Program-made: the position numbers and the translations under genes
NCBI GenBank assembly: GCA_009773415.1
Contig: WSNO01000016.1
Coordinates: forward strand, 41,908 to 97,866
Length of the DNA: 55,959 bases
Source of the DNA: Nitrospirota bacterium
GTDB lineage: Bacteria > Nitrospirota > Thermodesulfovibrionia > Thermodesulfovibrionales > Dissulfurispiraceae
Reading direction: 5' to 3'
Notes under the pieces: model-generated
Database searches by the model: none
What the model was told of the DNA's origin: nothing
Seen by the model: only the letters and a program-made list of their open reading frames with translations
Shown: positions 33,693 through 42,122 of the stretch, piece after piece
Layout: each line of letters opens with the position of its first letter
Numbering within the stretch: position 1 is the first letter of the stretch

Positions 33693-34487
33693 TCAGGGCC
33701 GGCTTTGTGTTCGCCGCATTATAAAGGTATATGCCGCCAAATATGCCGTTGCTGCGGCAAATGAAAGCAACGTTCCCCAGAGAAGGCCAAGTGAGCCATA
33801 CGTCAGCGCAACAAACAGTGAGTAAACAATAAGGCTGCCGAGCCCGAGGGGAAAGTTTTTAATGATAGTATGCACGTGGCGGACATCGTACGTTGTGTGA
33901 ATGATGAGCATCAGCGGAAACATGGTCGAAGGGAATGCGGCAAAAAGACCCGCATATGCAGGTCCGACAGCATGCGCGAGCGATGTCACTACAATAATGA
34001 TGCCGGCTGAGACAAAAGCCCTCAGCAAAAGAACCCTGGCGGTAAGCTGAACCTTGTCTGCAATAATACTGTTTTCAATACTGCGGAAAAGATACAGGAA
34101 GAGAAAGATCGAGACAATCGGAATGAGCAGCGCTGTCGCCCAGTTGACCGGAACCTTCTGAACACACCACACAACCGCCAGATATCCAAGAAACGACACC
34201 AGCGAAGCGAACAGAACACTGCATCGGGTCACATGTGAGGAAGCCACATAATAGAGATATACAAACGACAGCGTGGCAAACAATCCGGCTGCGGTATAAA
34301 GTGCGCTCTCCGCAGCAAACGCCGGGCCGATTTCATAGCCGAAAAAAAAGAGATTGATTGCTATCCCGGCAGGATAGCCGGAAATAATGCCGGCTGCGCG
34401 CGGGCTGACGCGCTCCGCTACAACAGAGAGGACGAGAACAACCAGCATTGATATTCCAAGCTTCATCAGGAGAAGCGTGCTGTCCAT
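33693..34487 (-). CDS. Polytopic membrane protein of unknown function
   Basis: The 264 residues from the ATG at 34487 are almost entirely hydrophobic, with about nine predicted helices. The short loops are basic (VAERVSPRAAG, FIMRRTQSRP). A SGYPAGIAINLFF segment in helix 2 and an AAFPSTMFPLMLI segment in helix 7 hold conserved-looking Gly/Pro residues and may mark two repeated halves. I do not recognise the family. The start has TATAAT six nt upstream and no ribosome site; a longer frame to 34541 crosses that promoter and is less likely. It diverges from tsaC. Confidence 0.8.
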   Translation of the reverse strand: MDSTLLLMKLGISMLVVLVLSVVAERVSPRAAGIISGYPAGIAINLFFFGYEIGPAFAAESALYTAAGLFATLSFVYLYYVASSHVTRCSVLFASLVSFLGYLAVVWCVQKVPVNWATALLIPIVSIFLFLYLFRSIENSIIADKVQLTARVLLLRAFVSAGIIIVVTSLAHAVGPAYAGLFAAFPSTMFPLMLIIHTTYDVRHVHTIIKNFPLGLGSLIVYSLFVALTYGSLGLLWGTLLSFAAATAYLAAYTFIMRRTQSRP

Positions 34488-34493
34488 CGGGCT

Positions 34494-34499
34494 ATTATA
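34494..34499 (-). promoter_or_regulatory. -10 element of the membrane protein gene
   Basis: A consensus TATAAT on the minus strand, exactly 6 nt before the ATG at 34487. Transcription would begin at about the first base of the start codon. The -35 region is poor. Confidence 0.6.
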
Positions 34500-34554
34500 C
34501 TGCCCGCACCCATGCAATGCCCAGATGCAAACAGAAAGCATTCATCGGGCTCTC

Positions 34555-34563
34555 TGATATAAT
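34555..34563 (+). promoter_or_regulatory. Extended -10 element of tsaC
   Basis: TGATATAAT (an extended -10, TGnTATAAT) ends exactly 6 nt before the ATG at 34570. No Shine-Dalgarno site is present. It mirrors the divergent membrane-protein promoter. Confidence 0.65.
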
Positions 34564-34569
34564 CAAACG

Positions 34570-35184
34570 ATGATGACCATGGCTGCATCCGACAAAAGCG
34601 CTCTTTCGGCAGCAATTGAGAATCTGAACGCGGGTCGCATTCTCGCCTATCCCACGGAAACGTTTTACGGACTGGGGGCCAGACATGACGACGGCAATGC
34701 CATCAGACGGATTTATGCCGCAAAACGCCGCCCCGCGGATAAAGCCCTGCCGGTTATCATCGGCAACAGGGCACACCTGAGCCTGCTGACGGATATGAAG
34801 GATCCGCGCGCGGACATGCTGATGGAGCGTTTCTGGCCCGGACCCTTAACACTTATTATGACGGCTCTCCCCGGACTCACGGAAGGCATTGTCCACGAAA
34901 AGAAAATAGCGGTTCGCATCCCGGGCCCCTCATTTGCGCTGACCCTCGCATGTGCCGCAGGATACCCGATAACCTCAACCAGCGCCAACGTCTCCGGATT
35001 GCCGCCTGCGGCTTCGGCGCGCATGGTTATCAGCTACTTCGGAGATGCTGTATATCTTGTCATCGACGGCGGCGAAAGCCCGTCATCGCTTCCTTCAACC
35101 ATAGTGGACCTTACCGCTGCCGACCCGGTCATTGTCCGTGAAGGAATCATCCCCGCTGCGACCATTCTTGCCTTGATCCGCTAA
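34570..35184 (+). CDS. tsaC: L-threonylcarbamoyladenylate synthase TsaC (YrdC/Sua5)
   Basis: This 204-residue YrdC-fold enzyme makes threonylcarbamoyl-AMP from Thr, bicarbonate and ATP, the first step of tRNA t6A synthesis. It has LAYPTETFYGLG, IYAAKRRPADKALP (the KxR motif), FWPGPLTLIM and TSTSANVSG. It has no Sua5 C-terminal domain, so it is the short TsaC form. Three Met codons lie in the first four residues; the promoter position favours the first, at 34570. Confidence 0.94.
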   Translation: MMTMAASDKSALSAAIENLNAGRILAYPTETFYGLGARHDDGNAIRRIYAAKRRPADKALPVIIGNRAHLSLLTDMKDPRADMLMERFWPGPLTLIMTALPGLTEGIVHEKKIAVRIPGPSFALTLACAAGYPITSTSANVSGLPPAASARMVISYFGDAVYLVIDGGESPSSLPSTIVDLTAADPVIVREGIIPAATILALIR

Positions 35185-35505
35185 TCCTGTCCATACAGTA
35201 TGGAGGCAAGCCGCTCAGACTCCAAAACCGTCATTCATCCATCCCATCAACGATCATTTTTTGCAACAACTGTTCCTTTTTTTGCTTCACTTGTTGCTTT
35301 ATCAACAATCTCCTATTGGAATATTTTCTCGCATGGCGCCCCTGAAAGCACTCCGGACTAGCTGTTCTGAGACTGGATACAAAAATGATACAATCGTTTA
35401 CGGATAATGAATGTTCACAAAAAAGAACCAATCGTTCGAAAAAGCAATTTTATTGTTGACATATCGTATTCAATCGTGTACAGTATTTTTAGATTGAAGG
35501 CAACC
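35185..35505 (+). promoter_or_regulatory. Upstream region of the winged-helix gene with three CAATCGT boxes
   Basis: This 321-base AT-rich stretch has no convincing ORF. The heptamer CAATCGT occurs at 35391, 35429 and 35471 (spacing 38 and 42 bp, about four helical turns), each followed by T or G. The third lies between the -35 and -10 of the downstream promoter, so a repressor bound there would block it. The downstream winged-helix protein is the obvious candidate, but this is inference. Confidence 0.5.
35456..35484 (+). promoter_or_regulatory. Promoter of the winged-helix gene
   Basis: TTGACA (35456-35461), 17-bp spacer, TACAGT (35479-35484); start of transcription expected near 35491, with a GAAGG site before the ATG at 35506. 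Confidence 0.75.
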
Positions 35506-36054
35506 ATGCTGAGAAGCCTGTTTTCATCATCCATTCGAGCAGACGTTCTCTCTTTGCTGCTCAACAGTCCGGACGAAAAATTCTACGTCCGGGAGATAGC
35601 CAGGATTGTCCGAAAAAACCCCTCCGGGGTAAAGCGGGAGCTTGACAAGCTGGAGGAGATGGGTATCGTCTTCAGCGAGCGGGTCGCAAACCTCAAGTAC
35701 TTCCAGGCTGACAAAACCTCCTCACTCTATTCCGAACTCAAGGAACTCATCGCAAAGTCTCTCGGCCTCCCCGGTGCCCTGAAAAGCCTTCTCCGCGCAA
35801 ATGACATCAGGATAGCGTTTATTTATGGCCCCTACGCTGACGGCGAGGAAGAAGTGACAATGGTCGACATGGTCGTTGTCGGCCCCTCCACGCCGGCACT
35901 GCTGATGGGGCTGAAAGACATAGAACGAAAATTCCAGAAGACGATCAACTGCACGGTTTTTGATGAAGCAGACTATCGGGCCAGAAAGCGCGAAGATGCA
36001 ACATTCAAGCGGATGCTGGCCAATAAGCGGATACCTCTGCTCGGAAGGGCATAA
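35506..36054 (+). CDS. Winged-helix protein with degenerate nucleotidyltransferase domain
   Basis: The 182-residue product from the ATG at 35506 has an N-terminal winged helix (about 5-70; helix-turn-helix around FYVREIARIVRKNPSGVKRELDKL) and a C-terminal domain like minimal nucleotidyltransferases. The active-site motif, normally GS then DxD, reads G108-P109 and M119-V-D121, so the Ser and one catalytic Asp are lost and the domain is probably not catalytic. Such proteins are likely regulators with a nucleotide-binding or vestigial domain. A longer frame to 35407 crosses the promoter and is not used. Repeats upstream suggest autoregulation. Confidence 0.82.
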   Translation: MLRSLFSSSIRADVLSLLLNSPDEKFYVREIARIVRKNPSGVKRELDKLEEMGIVFSERVANLKYFQADKTSSLYSELKELIAKSLGLPGALKSLLRANDIRIAFIYGPYADGEEEVTMVDMVVVGPSTPALLMGLKDIERKFQKTINCTVFDEADYRARKREDATFKRMLANKRIPLLGRA

Positions 36055-36126
36055 GGGATAGATTTTAGGAGTATCTCGCTCTCAAAAGGCGCTGCTTTTT
36101 GGGAGGATGAAAGGGGGTGACCAAAG

Positions 36127-36207
36127 ATGGCAGCAACAAAAAAGGCTCCGGCAAAAAAGGCAGCAGCGAAAGCTCCGGCAAAAAAGGCAGCAGCGAAAAA
36201 GAAATAA
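36127..36207 (+). CDS. 26-residue Lys/Ala-rich histone H1-like peptide
   Basis: The ORF encodes only Met, Ala, Thr, Lys and Pro: 11 Ala, 11 Lys, 2 Pro, one Thr and the initiator. It has two near-identical APAKKAAAK units and ends in KKK. A very strong AAAGGGGGTGA ribosome site precedes it. The composition matches the C-terminal tails of histone H1-like bacterial DNA-binding proteins (PAKK repeats), so a nucleic-acid-binding role is plausible. It lies 72 nt after the winged-helix gene and is followed by the large hairpin at 36231-36320. It may equally be the remnant of a longer protein, or a leader peptide. Confidence 0.65.
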   Translation: MAATKKAPAKKAAAKAPAKKAAAKKK

Positions 36208-36230
36208 GTTCCGGGAATGCGTGTTCTTTT

Positions 36231-36320
36231 CGGGAATACCCAAAAGGCTTTGCCAAGATGCGACGAAGCACTGGTCAAAGCTTCTGCAAGCAGATGAATT
36301 TGGGTATTCCCGCTTTTTTT
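36231..36320 (+). ncRNA. Large branched hairpin ending in a T-run (structured RNA or terminator)
   Basis: A perfect 14-bp stem pairs CGGGAATACCCAAA (36231-36244) with TTTGGGTATTCCCG (36299-36312), followed by CTTTTTTT. The 54-nt interior is itself structured: AGGCTTTG (36245-36252) pairs with CAAAGCTT (36276-36283), extended by CCA/TGG (36253-36255, 36272-36274) and an inner TGC/GCA, with a short TCTGC/GCAGA element after. A second CGGGAAT at 36212-36218 could compete for the right arm. Ordinary terminators have small loops, so a stable 3' UTR RNA or an sRNA is possible. It ends 7 nt before the lpxC stop, between convergent genes. Confidence 0.6.
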
Positions 36321-36326
36321 GCCGAT

Positions 36327-37205
36327 TCAGCGGAGAGCGTCGACCCGGGCATGGTCAGCTTCTGTCACGATGCTATATGCTTCCGGAGAGCTGAGAAGTT
36401 GCAGCAGGAAATTGGCATTTGCCCGATGGCCTGCTTTTTCGAGAATAATGTGTCCGAGGATCGGCATTCCGACAAGTGAAAGGTCGCCCACGGCATCCAG
36501 CATCTTGTGCCGCACAAACTCATCACGATAGCGCAGTCCCGTAGGATTCAGAATTCCCTCATCGCCGATAACAATTGCATTGGCCAGTGAACCGCCCTGC
36601 GCCAGGCCATTGGCCTTTAACGATTCCACATCTTTGAGGAAGCCGAAGGTTCGCGCCGGGGCGATTTCCTCCATAAAAGACCGCTCGCTCAGCTCCAAAC
36701 GTAATTCCTGGCGCCCCAGTGCGCTGCCGTTGAAGTCGATGCGGTACGTCATGCGCCGACCTTCATAGGGCAATGCAACAACGCGGGCGTGTGCATCCTC
36801 ATAGGTAACCGGCTGAAGGATGCGCAAATGCGGCATCACCTTCCCCTGGCGGGCAATGCCGGCATCAAGCAGCGCAGAAACGACAGTGAGGGAACTCCCG
36901 TCCAAAATGGGCACTTCGGGGCCGTCGAGTTCGACGGTCAGGTTATCCACACCAAGCCCTGCTGCAGCCGCAAGCAGATGTTCGACCGTCCGGATGCGGA
37001 AATGTTCATTGCCGAGTGTCGTGCAAAAAGCTGTTTCCGTAATGGCACTGACATGGGCGCGTATCGTCATGTTTTTGTCGACTCTGTGAAAAACGACCCC
37101 GCTGTCAGGAGCGGCAGGAAGCAGACGCACTGTAGCACGGCGTCCGCTGTGAACACCGACACCGGAAAAAATCACTTCATTTCTTATTGTTCGTTGTAGC
37201 CTCAT
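36327..37205 (-). CDS. lpxC: UDP-3-O-acyl-N-acetylglucosamine deacetylase LpxC
   Basis: This 292-residue zinc amidase catalyses the committed step of lipid A synthesis. Zinc ligands are in TVEHLLAA and HKMLDAVGDL, and other signatures are LDGPEVPILDGSS and ARTFGFLKD. No FabZ fusion is present. It proves an outer membrane with lipid A. The start ATG at 37205 has no clear ribosome site. Confidence 0.96.
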   Translation of the reverse strand: MRLQRTIRNEVIFSGVGVHSGRRATVRLLPAAPDSGVVFHRVDKNMTIRAHVSAITETAFCTTLGNEHFRIRTVEHLLAAAAGLGVDNLTVELDGPEVPILDGSSLTVVSALLDAGIARQGKVMPHLRILQPVTYEDAHARVVALPYEGRRMTYRIDFNGSALGRQELRLELSERSFMEEIAPARTFGFLKDVESLKANGLAQGGSLANAIVIGDEGILNPTGLRYRDEFVRHKMLDAVGDLSLVGMPILGHIILEKAGHRANANFLLQLLSSPEAYSIVTEADHARVDALR

Positions 37206-37315
37206 AGGTGGAGCTTTTAATAAAGCAAAAGGAATGCCAGCAGATATTCACTTGAAAAACAGGCACTGCATTGTTTTCGGCTGTTTAAAGTGATGCAAAA
37301 AAACCACACTAAGGA

Positions 37316-38713
37316 TCAGCCCGCTATTTCGCCGCCGACCACTATCTCAGGAATACGCAATGTCGGCATTGCGTCTGAAACGGGAACCCCCTGCGCATCC
37401 TTCCCGCAGGTTCCAATTGAGAATCCGAGGTCAGAGCCGACCATGTCAATCGATTGCAGCACCTCCGGACCGTTGCCGACAAGGGTTGCTCCCCTCACCA
37501 GTTCACCGACCGTTCCGTTTTCGAGCAGAAAACCCTCCTGAACTTCAAATACAAAATCGCCCGTAATCGTATTCACTTGGCCGCCGCCCATTTTCGTTAC
37601 CAAAAGCCCCTTCGGCACTGAGCGTATAATTTCCTGCGGGTCACTGTTTCCCGGAGCAATAAAGGTATTGGTCATGCGCGGAATCGGCTTGTGCTCATAC
37701 GACTCCCGCCTGCCGTTGCCGGTCGATACCATGCCGTCGACCGACGCAGTATACCGATCATACATATAGCGACGCAGAATGCCGTTTTCGACCAGCACGG
37801 TGCGGCCGGCCGGGGTTCCTTCATCATCAAACACAAAGGAGCCGCGCCTGGTCGGAAGTGTTGCGTCATCAACGACGCTGACAATTGAAGAAGCGACCTG
37901 CTGGCCAAGCTTGCCGGAATAGACAGACAGCCCCTGCTGAGCAAGATCCGCTTCCAGACCGTGGCCGATTGCTTCGTGAATCATCGTACCTCCGGCCTCC
38001 GATGAGATGATAACCGGCATGCGCCCGCCCGGCGCCCGACGCGCTTTCAACATACTGACTGCCCGGCGCGCAGACTTCAGTCCCGCTTGCTCAATCCGGG
38101 AATCATCGAAAATTTCATAACCGATGAGACCGCCCACCGGTTCGTAGCCGGTCTGTATCGCAGCTCCGTCTATCGCAACGACCTGCACCAGAGCGGTGGT
38201 ATAGATACGATCATCTTCGGCAATGACGCCGTCAGATGTCACCACCTTCACCGACTGAACCGCATCGCGATACACAACCGTCACCTGCTTCACTGCCGGG
38301 TCATACTGACGCGCCACTGTGTTTCCGCGCTGAACCAGCGCAACCTTCTCGGCGAGACCGACCGTGTCCGGATGCCTCAGTATCGGTGAAGACCACGCCG
38401 GCGCCAGCTTTTTCAGATTCAGGGATATGTCGCGACTACCGCCGTTCATCTCGCGTGCTGCGGTCCGTAATGTTTCGGCAATAGCAAGCAACGCTTCACG
38501 CGAAAGATCATTGCTGAAAGCAAAAGCAGTCGTGTTCCCGATGATAAGGCGTACCCCGATGCCGGAGTCGGTGCCGGAAAGAACCCGCTCAATCTTGTCG
38601 TCTTCAAGCACTATTGCCGTGCTGAAGCGGCTCTCGACGAAAACATCAGCATAATCGCCGCCAGAGGCAAGCGTTGTGCGGAGCACCCGGGCCAATAGGT
38701 CATTGTCTATCAT
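37316..38713 (-). CDS. tldD: Metalloprotease TldD
   Basis: This 465-residue protein is the zinc-protease partner of TldE/PmbA, a pair that trims modified peptides and antitoxins. The zinc site HEAIGH is present (about residues 247-252), with the GxxxRxSxE-type MPRMTNTFI region and the C-terminal RIPEIVVGG. tldE is not in the window. The ATG at 38713 has a GGGGAGG site. It diverges from mtnP over 88 bp. Confidence 0.94.
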   Translation of the reverse strand: MIDNDLLARVLRTTLASGGDYADVFVESRFSTAIVLEDDKIERVLSGTDSGIGVRLIIGNTTAFAFSNDLSREALLAIAETLRTAAREMNGGSRDISLNLKKLAPAWSSPILRHPDTVGLAEKVALVQRGNTVARQYDPAVKQVTVVYRDAVQSVKVVTSDGVIAEDDRIYTTALVQVVAIDGAAIQTGYEPVGGLIGYEIFDDSRIEQAGLKSARRAVSMLKARRAPGGRMPVIISSEAGGTMIHEAIGHGLEADLAQQGLSVYSGKLGQQVASSIVSVVDDATLPTRRGSFVFDDEGTPAGRTVLVENGILRRYMYDRYTASVDGMVSTGNGRRESYEHKPIPRMTNTFIAPGNSDPQEIIRSVPKGLLVTKMGGGQVNTITGDFVFEVQEGFLLENGTVGELVRGATLVGNGPEVLQSIDMVGSDLGFSIGTCGKDAQGVPVSDAMPTLRIPEIVVGGEIAG

Positions 38714-38765
38714 CTGTCCTCCCCTTGCATCGTTTCATAATACCATAAGTGGCGTCCGGTGCTTG

Positions 38766-38795
38766 TTGCGGAAAGCGGCTCGCATCTCCTACAAT
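38766..38795 (+). promoter_or_regulatory. Promoter of mtnP, leaderless layout
   Basis: TTGCGG (38766-38771), 18-bp spacer, TACAAT (38790-38795), then 6 nt to the ATG at 38802, with no ribosome site. Confidence 0.6.
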
Positions 38796-38801
38796 AGGCG
38801 C

Positions 38802-39587
38802 ATGAAAATCGGGCTTATCGGCGGCAGCGGAGTCTATCAGATGGATGGACTGAATACCTGCGAAGAAATTTCCGCTGATACTCCCTATGGAGAACCGTCT
38901 GCTCCCGTAACGCGATGCGAACTGGATGGCCGTGAGATCTTTTTTCTCCCGCGCCACGGGAAAAAACACACGATCCCGCCGCATAAAATCAACTACCGCG
39001 CAAACATTTCCGCCTTCCGCCGGCTTGGCGTCACCCGAATATTTTCTATTGGCGCGGTGGGCGGCATGAACGAAAACTGGACTCCCGGCACGATTGTCAT
39101 CCCGAATCAGATTATTGATATGACGCAAGGAGCCCGGCCGGGAACTTTCTTTGACGAGGGAAGAGTCATGCACGTCGACTTTTCTCAGCCCTATTGCATG
39201 CAGATGAGAACTGTCATCCTTGCTCAAGCGACTATTCTGGGAGAAGAGGCGGTCGACGGGGGAACCTATATCTGTACGAATGGCCCGAGGCTGGAGTCGG
39301 CTGCTGAGATTCAGTTTTACCAAGCTATCGGCGCTCATGTTGTCGGCATGACCGCCATGCCGGAAGCCGCTCTTGCCCGCGAAGCGGAGATATGCTACGC
39401 TGGAATTTGCATTGTCACAAATCCTGCTGCCGGACTAAAGAATGAACATCTCACCGCAACAGAAGTAATAGCAGCAATGAACGATGCTTCCGAGAGGCTC
39501 CGACTGCTGCTCCGTGCAATTCTGCTCGCCCTGCATCCCGAGCATCTGTGCACATGCGGCAATGCTCTCAGCAAAGCAGGCATCTGA
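38802..39587 (+). CDS. mtnP: S-methyl-5'-thioadenosine/thioinosine phosphorylase
   Basis: This 261-residue purine nucleoside phosphorylase of the MTAP class begins IGLIGGSGVY and has RHGKKHTIPPHKINYRAN, GAVGGMNENW, and the base-pocket segment VVGMTAMPEAALARE. It recycles the methylthio nucleoside produced in polyamine and other SAM-dependent pathways. Whether it prefers thioadenosine or thioinosine is not decidable from what I see. It ends in LCTCGNAL. Confidence 0.92.
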   Translation: MKIGLIGGSGVYQMDGLNTCEEISADTPYGEPSAPVTRCELDGREIFFLPRHGKKHTIPPHKINYRANISAFRRLGVTRIFSIGAVGGMNENWTPGTIVIPNQIIDMTQGARPGTFFDEGRVMHVDFSQPYCMQMRTVILAQATILGEEAVDGGTYICTNGPRLESAAEIQFYQAIGAHVVGMTAMPEAALAREAEICYAGICIVTNPAAGLKNEHLTATEVIAAMNDASERLRLLLRAILLALHPEHLCTCGNALSKAGI

Positions 39588-39826
39588 CGCAACAATCACT
39601 TTTCAGCCGCACGCTTCATTTCAGACAATCGCCTGAAAAATCCTGCTTTTTCTCCATCGCTCATGTCGTTCGAAAGCGCATAACTAATTGACAGATATAG
39701 CGCTATCCGGTTAAAATATCGATGTTTTTTTAAGGAACTATTCAATACTGACAGGCTGGGCAACAACAAAAACTCTCTGTCGTGTGAGCAACGATAAAGA
39801 TATCACTTTCTCGCGGGGGATTCCGG

Positions 39827-40564
39827 ATGGCTGGGCATTCAAAATGGGCTCAAATCAAACATAAAAAAGCTCATACCGACGCAAAACGCGGCAAATTATT
39901 CACAAAAATCGTCAAGGAACTTACCATAGCAGCCAGATTGGGCGGCGGAGATGCCGACGGCAACGCACGTTTGCGAACCGCCATGGAAAAAGCAAAAGAA
40001 GTGAACATGCCTGCTGAGAATATCAAGCGGGCGGTCATGAAGGGCACGGGAGAACTCCCCGGAACGATGTATGAAGAAATCATGTATGAAGGGTACGGCC
40101 CCGGAGGAGCAGCTGTTCTCATAGAGACACTCACCGACAATAAGGTTCGCACGGTATCTGAAATCCGCTTCATTCTGTCCAAAAATGGCGGCAACCTCGG
40201 TGAGTCCGGCTGTGTAGGCTGGATGTTCGAAAAAAGAGGGTACATCCTGGTCGAGCGGCCATCAACCGACGAAGACACGCTCATGACCATTGCTCTTGAT
40301 GCCGGAGCTGAAGACATAAAGAACGATCCGAAAGAGGCGGGCTTCGAAATCATTACCGCGCCGGAGCATCTCGATGCAGTCAAGAAAACAATTGAAAAAA
40401 ACAGGATTCCGATTGCCGCAGCGGAAGTCACCATGCTTCCGAAGTCTTACGTTACGCTGGAAGGCTCTGCTGCCGACCAGATGCTGCGTCTTGTGGATGC
40501 GCTGGAAGATAACGACGACGTACAAAACGTATATTCAAACTTTGACCTTCCGGATCAGGACTAG
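39827..40564 (+). CDS. yebC: YebC/PmpR family regulatory protein
   Basis: This 245-residue protein begins with the family hallmark [20 protein letters not shown] and continues with [25 protein letters not shown] and a three-domain architecture. Family members act as transcriptional regulators (PmpR) or as ribosome-associated factors for proline-rich stretches. The GGGGGA site precedes the ATG. The 239 bases before it are AT-rich and hold no gene. Confidence 0.95.
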   Translation: MAGHSKWAQIKHKKAHTDAKRGKLFTKIVKELTIAARLGGGDADGNARLRTAMEKAKEVNMPAENIKRAVMKGTGELPGTMYEEIMYEGYGPGGAAVLIETLTDNKVRTVSEIRFILSKNGGNLGESGCVGWMFEKRGYILVERPSTDEDTLMTIALDAGAEDIKNDPKEAGFEIITAPEHLDAVKKTIEKNRIPIAAAEVTMLPKSYVTLEGSAADQMLRLVDALEDNDDVQNVYSNFDLPDQD

Positions 40565-40680
40565 ATTTATCCCCGGCCACGTGCCGGCAGAGCATGCGCA
40601 GCAATAAAACGGGTGCCCGGGGGGGGACTTATGTGCATCGAATCGCTCACCTTACATCAGAAGAAAAAGGAGCGCCTGAC

Positions 40681-42093
40681 GTGAAACTTGCCGTTGTTAT
40701 ACTCGCTGCAGGTCTTGGAACACGCATGAAATCGGCTCTGCCGAAAGTCCTTCACCCACTTCTCGGCAAGCCGATCATCTCGCATGTCCTTGATGCCGTT
40801 ACGCCGTTACGCCCTGAAAAGACCGTCGTTGTCGTCAATCCGCACGGTGCGCCTGTTCGTGACGCCCTTTCAGGAAGAGAAAACATTGTTTTTGCCGTTC
40901 AAAAAGAGATGAAAGGCACCGGAGATGCGGTCAAGGCTGCTGTGCGCAGCCTCGCCGGGTTTCAGGGAACCCTTCTGATCGTCAACGGGGATACCCCGCT
41001 ATTGAATGCTGATGCGCTGAAACGCTTCGTCCGCCTCCATGCAGCCCGCAAAGAAGCCATTTCATTGATCTCATTTCTTGTTGATCCGCCGCATGAATAC
41101 GGTCGCATTCTGCGCGAACACGGCAAAATGGTCGGAATTATTGAGCATCGCAATGCAACCGATGAACAGAAAGAGATCCGGGAAGTGAACAGCGGGGTCT
41201 ATGCGATGCAGTCATCGATGCTTGGTATGCTGAAAAACATAAAAATCAATCCTGAAAAAGGTGAGTATTATCTGACCGACATCATCGGTATCGCTGTCCG
41301 GAAAGGTCTGCGTGTCGGCGGACACATCCTGGGCGGACCCGATGAATACTCCGGCATCAACAGCCGGGAAGATTTGCACGAGGCCGGACTGATACTGCGC
41401 CGCGCCATTGCACATCGCTGGATGCATAACGGGATCACCATTCTTGACTGCGATTCGGCCTTCATTGATCCGGCAGCGAGCCTGAAAGCCGATACGGTGC
41501 TGTATCCGAATGTTCATATCGAAGGGACAACATCAATCGGAGCACACTGCACGATCTATCCGAATTCGCGCATCATCAACTGCACGATCGGGGATAATGT
41601 GACGATAAAGGACTCCTCCGTGCTTGAAGACTCTGTTGTTCGGGAACATGCGTCGGTCGGCCCGTTCGCGCATATCAGGCCGGGTTCAACCATAGGGCCG
41701 AACGCAAAAATCGGCAATTTTGTCGAAATAAAGAAATCCAGCATCGGCAGCGGAACCAAGGCATCTCACCTCAGCTATATCGGTGACGCGGAGGTTGGCG
41801 CGGGCGTGAATATCGGAGCAGGCACCATCACCTGTAACTATGACGGTGTCAGCAAGTTTAAAACGACTATTGAGGACGGTGTCTTTATCGGCAGCGATTC
41901 CCAGCTGGTTGCTCCGGTCACGGTGGGAAAAGACGCCTATGTCGGAGCAGGATCCACCATCACCAAGAATGTACCTCCGCATGCCCTCGGACTCAGCCGT
42001 GCACGTCAGGTCAATCTTGAAGGATGGGTTGAACGGAAAAAGAGACGACCGGCAAAAGAAACTACCCCGAAAGGAGACTCTCACGGACGCTAG
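40681..42093 (+). CDS. glmU: Bifunctional GlmU (UDP-GlcNAc synthesis)
   Basis: This 470-residue enzyme has a uridylyltransferase domain (LAAGLGTRMKS, PKVLHP, about 1-230) and a left-handed beta-helix acetyltransferase domain (about 250-455). It makes UDP-GlcNAc for peptidoglycan and lipid A. The GTG at 40681, with AAGGAG 8 nt upstream, gives the family N-terminus KLAVVILAAG; an upstream frame would add 29 unrelated residues. glmS follows at 29 nt. Confidence 0.96.
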   Translation: MKLAVVILAAGLGTRMKSALPKVLHPLLGKPIISHVLDAVTPLRPEKTVVVVNPHGAPVRDALSGRENIVFAVQKEMKGTGDAVKAAVRSLAGFQGTLLIVNGDTPLLNADALKRFVRLHAARKEAISLISFLVDPPHEYGRILREHGKMVGIIEHRNATDEQKEIREVNSGVYAMQSSMLGMLKNIKINPEKGEYYLTDIIGIAVRKGLRVGGHILGGPDEYSGINSREDLHEAGLILRRAIAHRWMHNGITILDCDSAFIDPAASLKADTVLYPNVHIEGTTSIGAHCTIYPNSRIINCTIGDNVTIKDSSVLEDSVVREHASVGPFAHIRPGSTIGPNAKIGNFVEIKKSSIGSGTKASHLSYIGDAEVGAGVNIGAGTITCNYDGVSKFKTTIEDGVFIGSDSQLVAPVTVGKDAYVGAGSTITKNVPPHALGLSRARQVNLEGWVERKKRRPAKETTPKGDSHGR

Positions 42094-42122
42094 GCCATCG
42101 GCCTGATCGTGAACAAGCGACT

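Noticed and set aside
36258-36479. Open frame on the plus strand starting within the large hairpin
   Set aside because: It runs into the antisense of lpxC and lacks a ribosome site; the hairpin is better explained as RNA structure.
42091-42104. Short hairpin AGGCC-ATC-GGCCT at the glmU stop
   Set aside because: Only 5 bp, no T-run, and glmS follows closely; chance or minor structure.
42094-42122. glmS ribozyme
   Set aside because: The glmU-glmS gap is 29 nt, too short for the known ribozyme, which also occurs mainly in Firmicutes.
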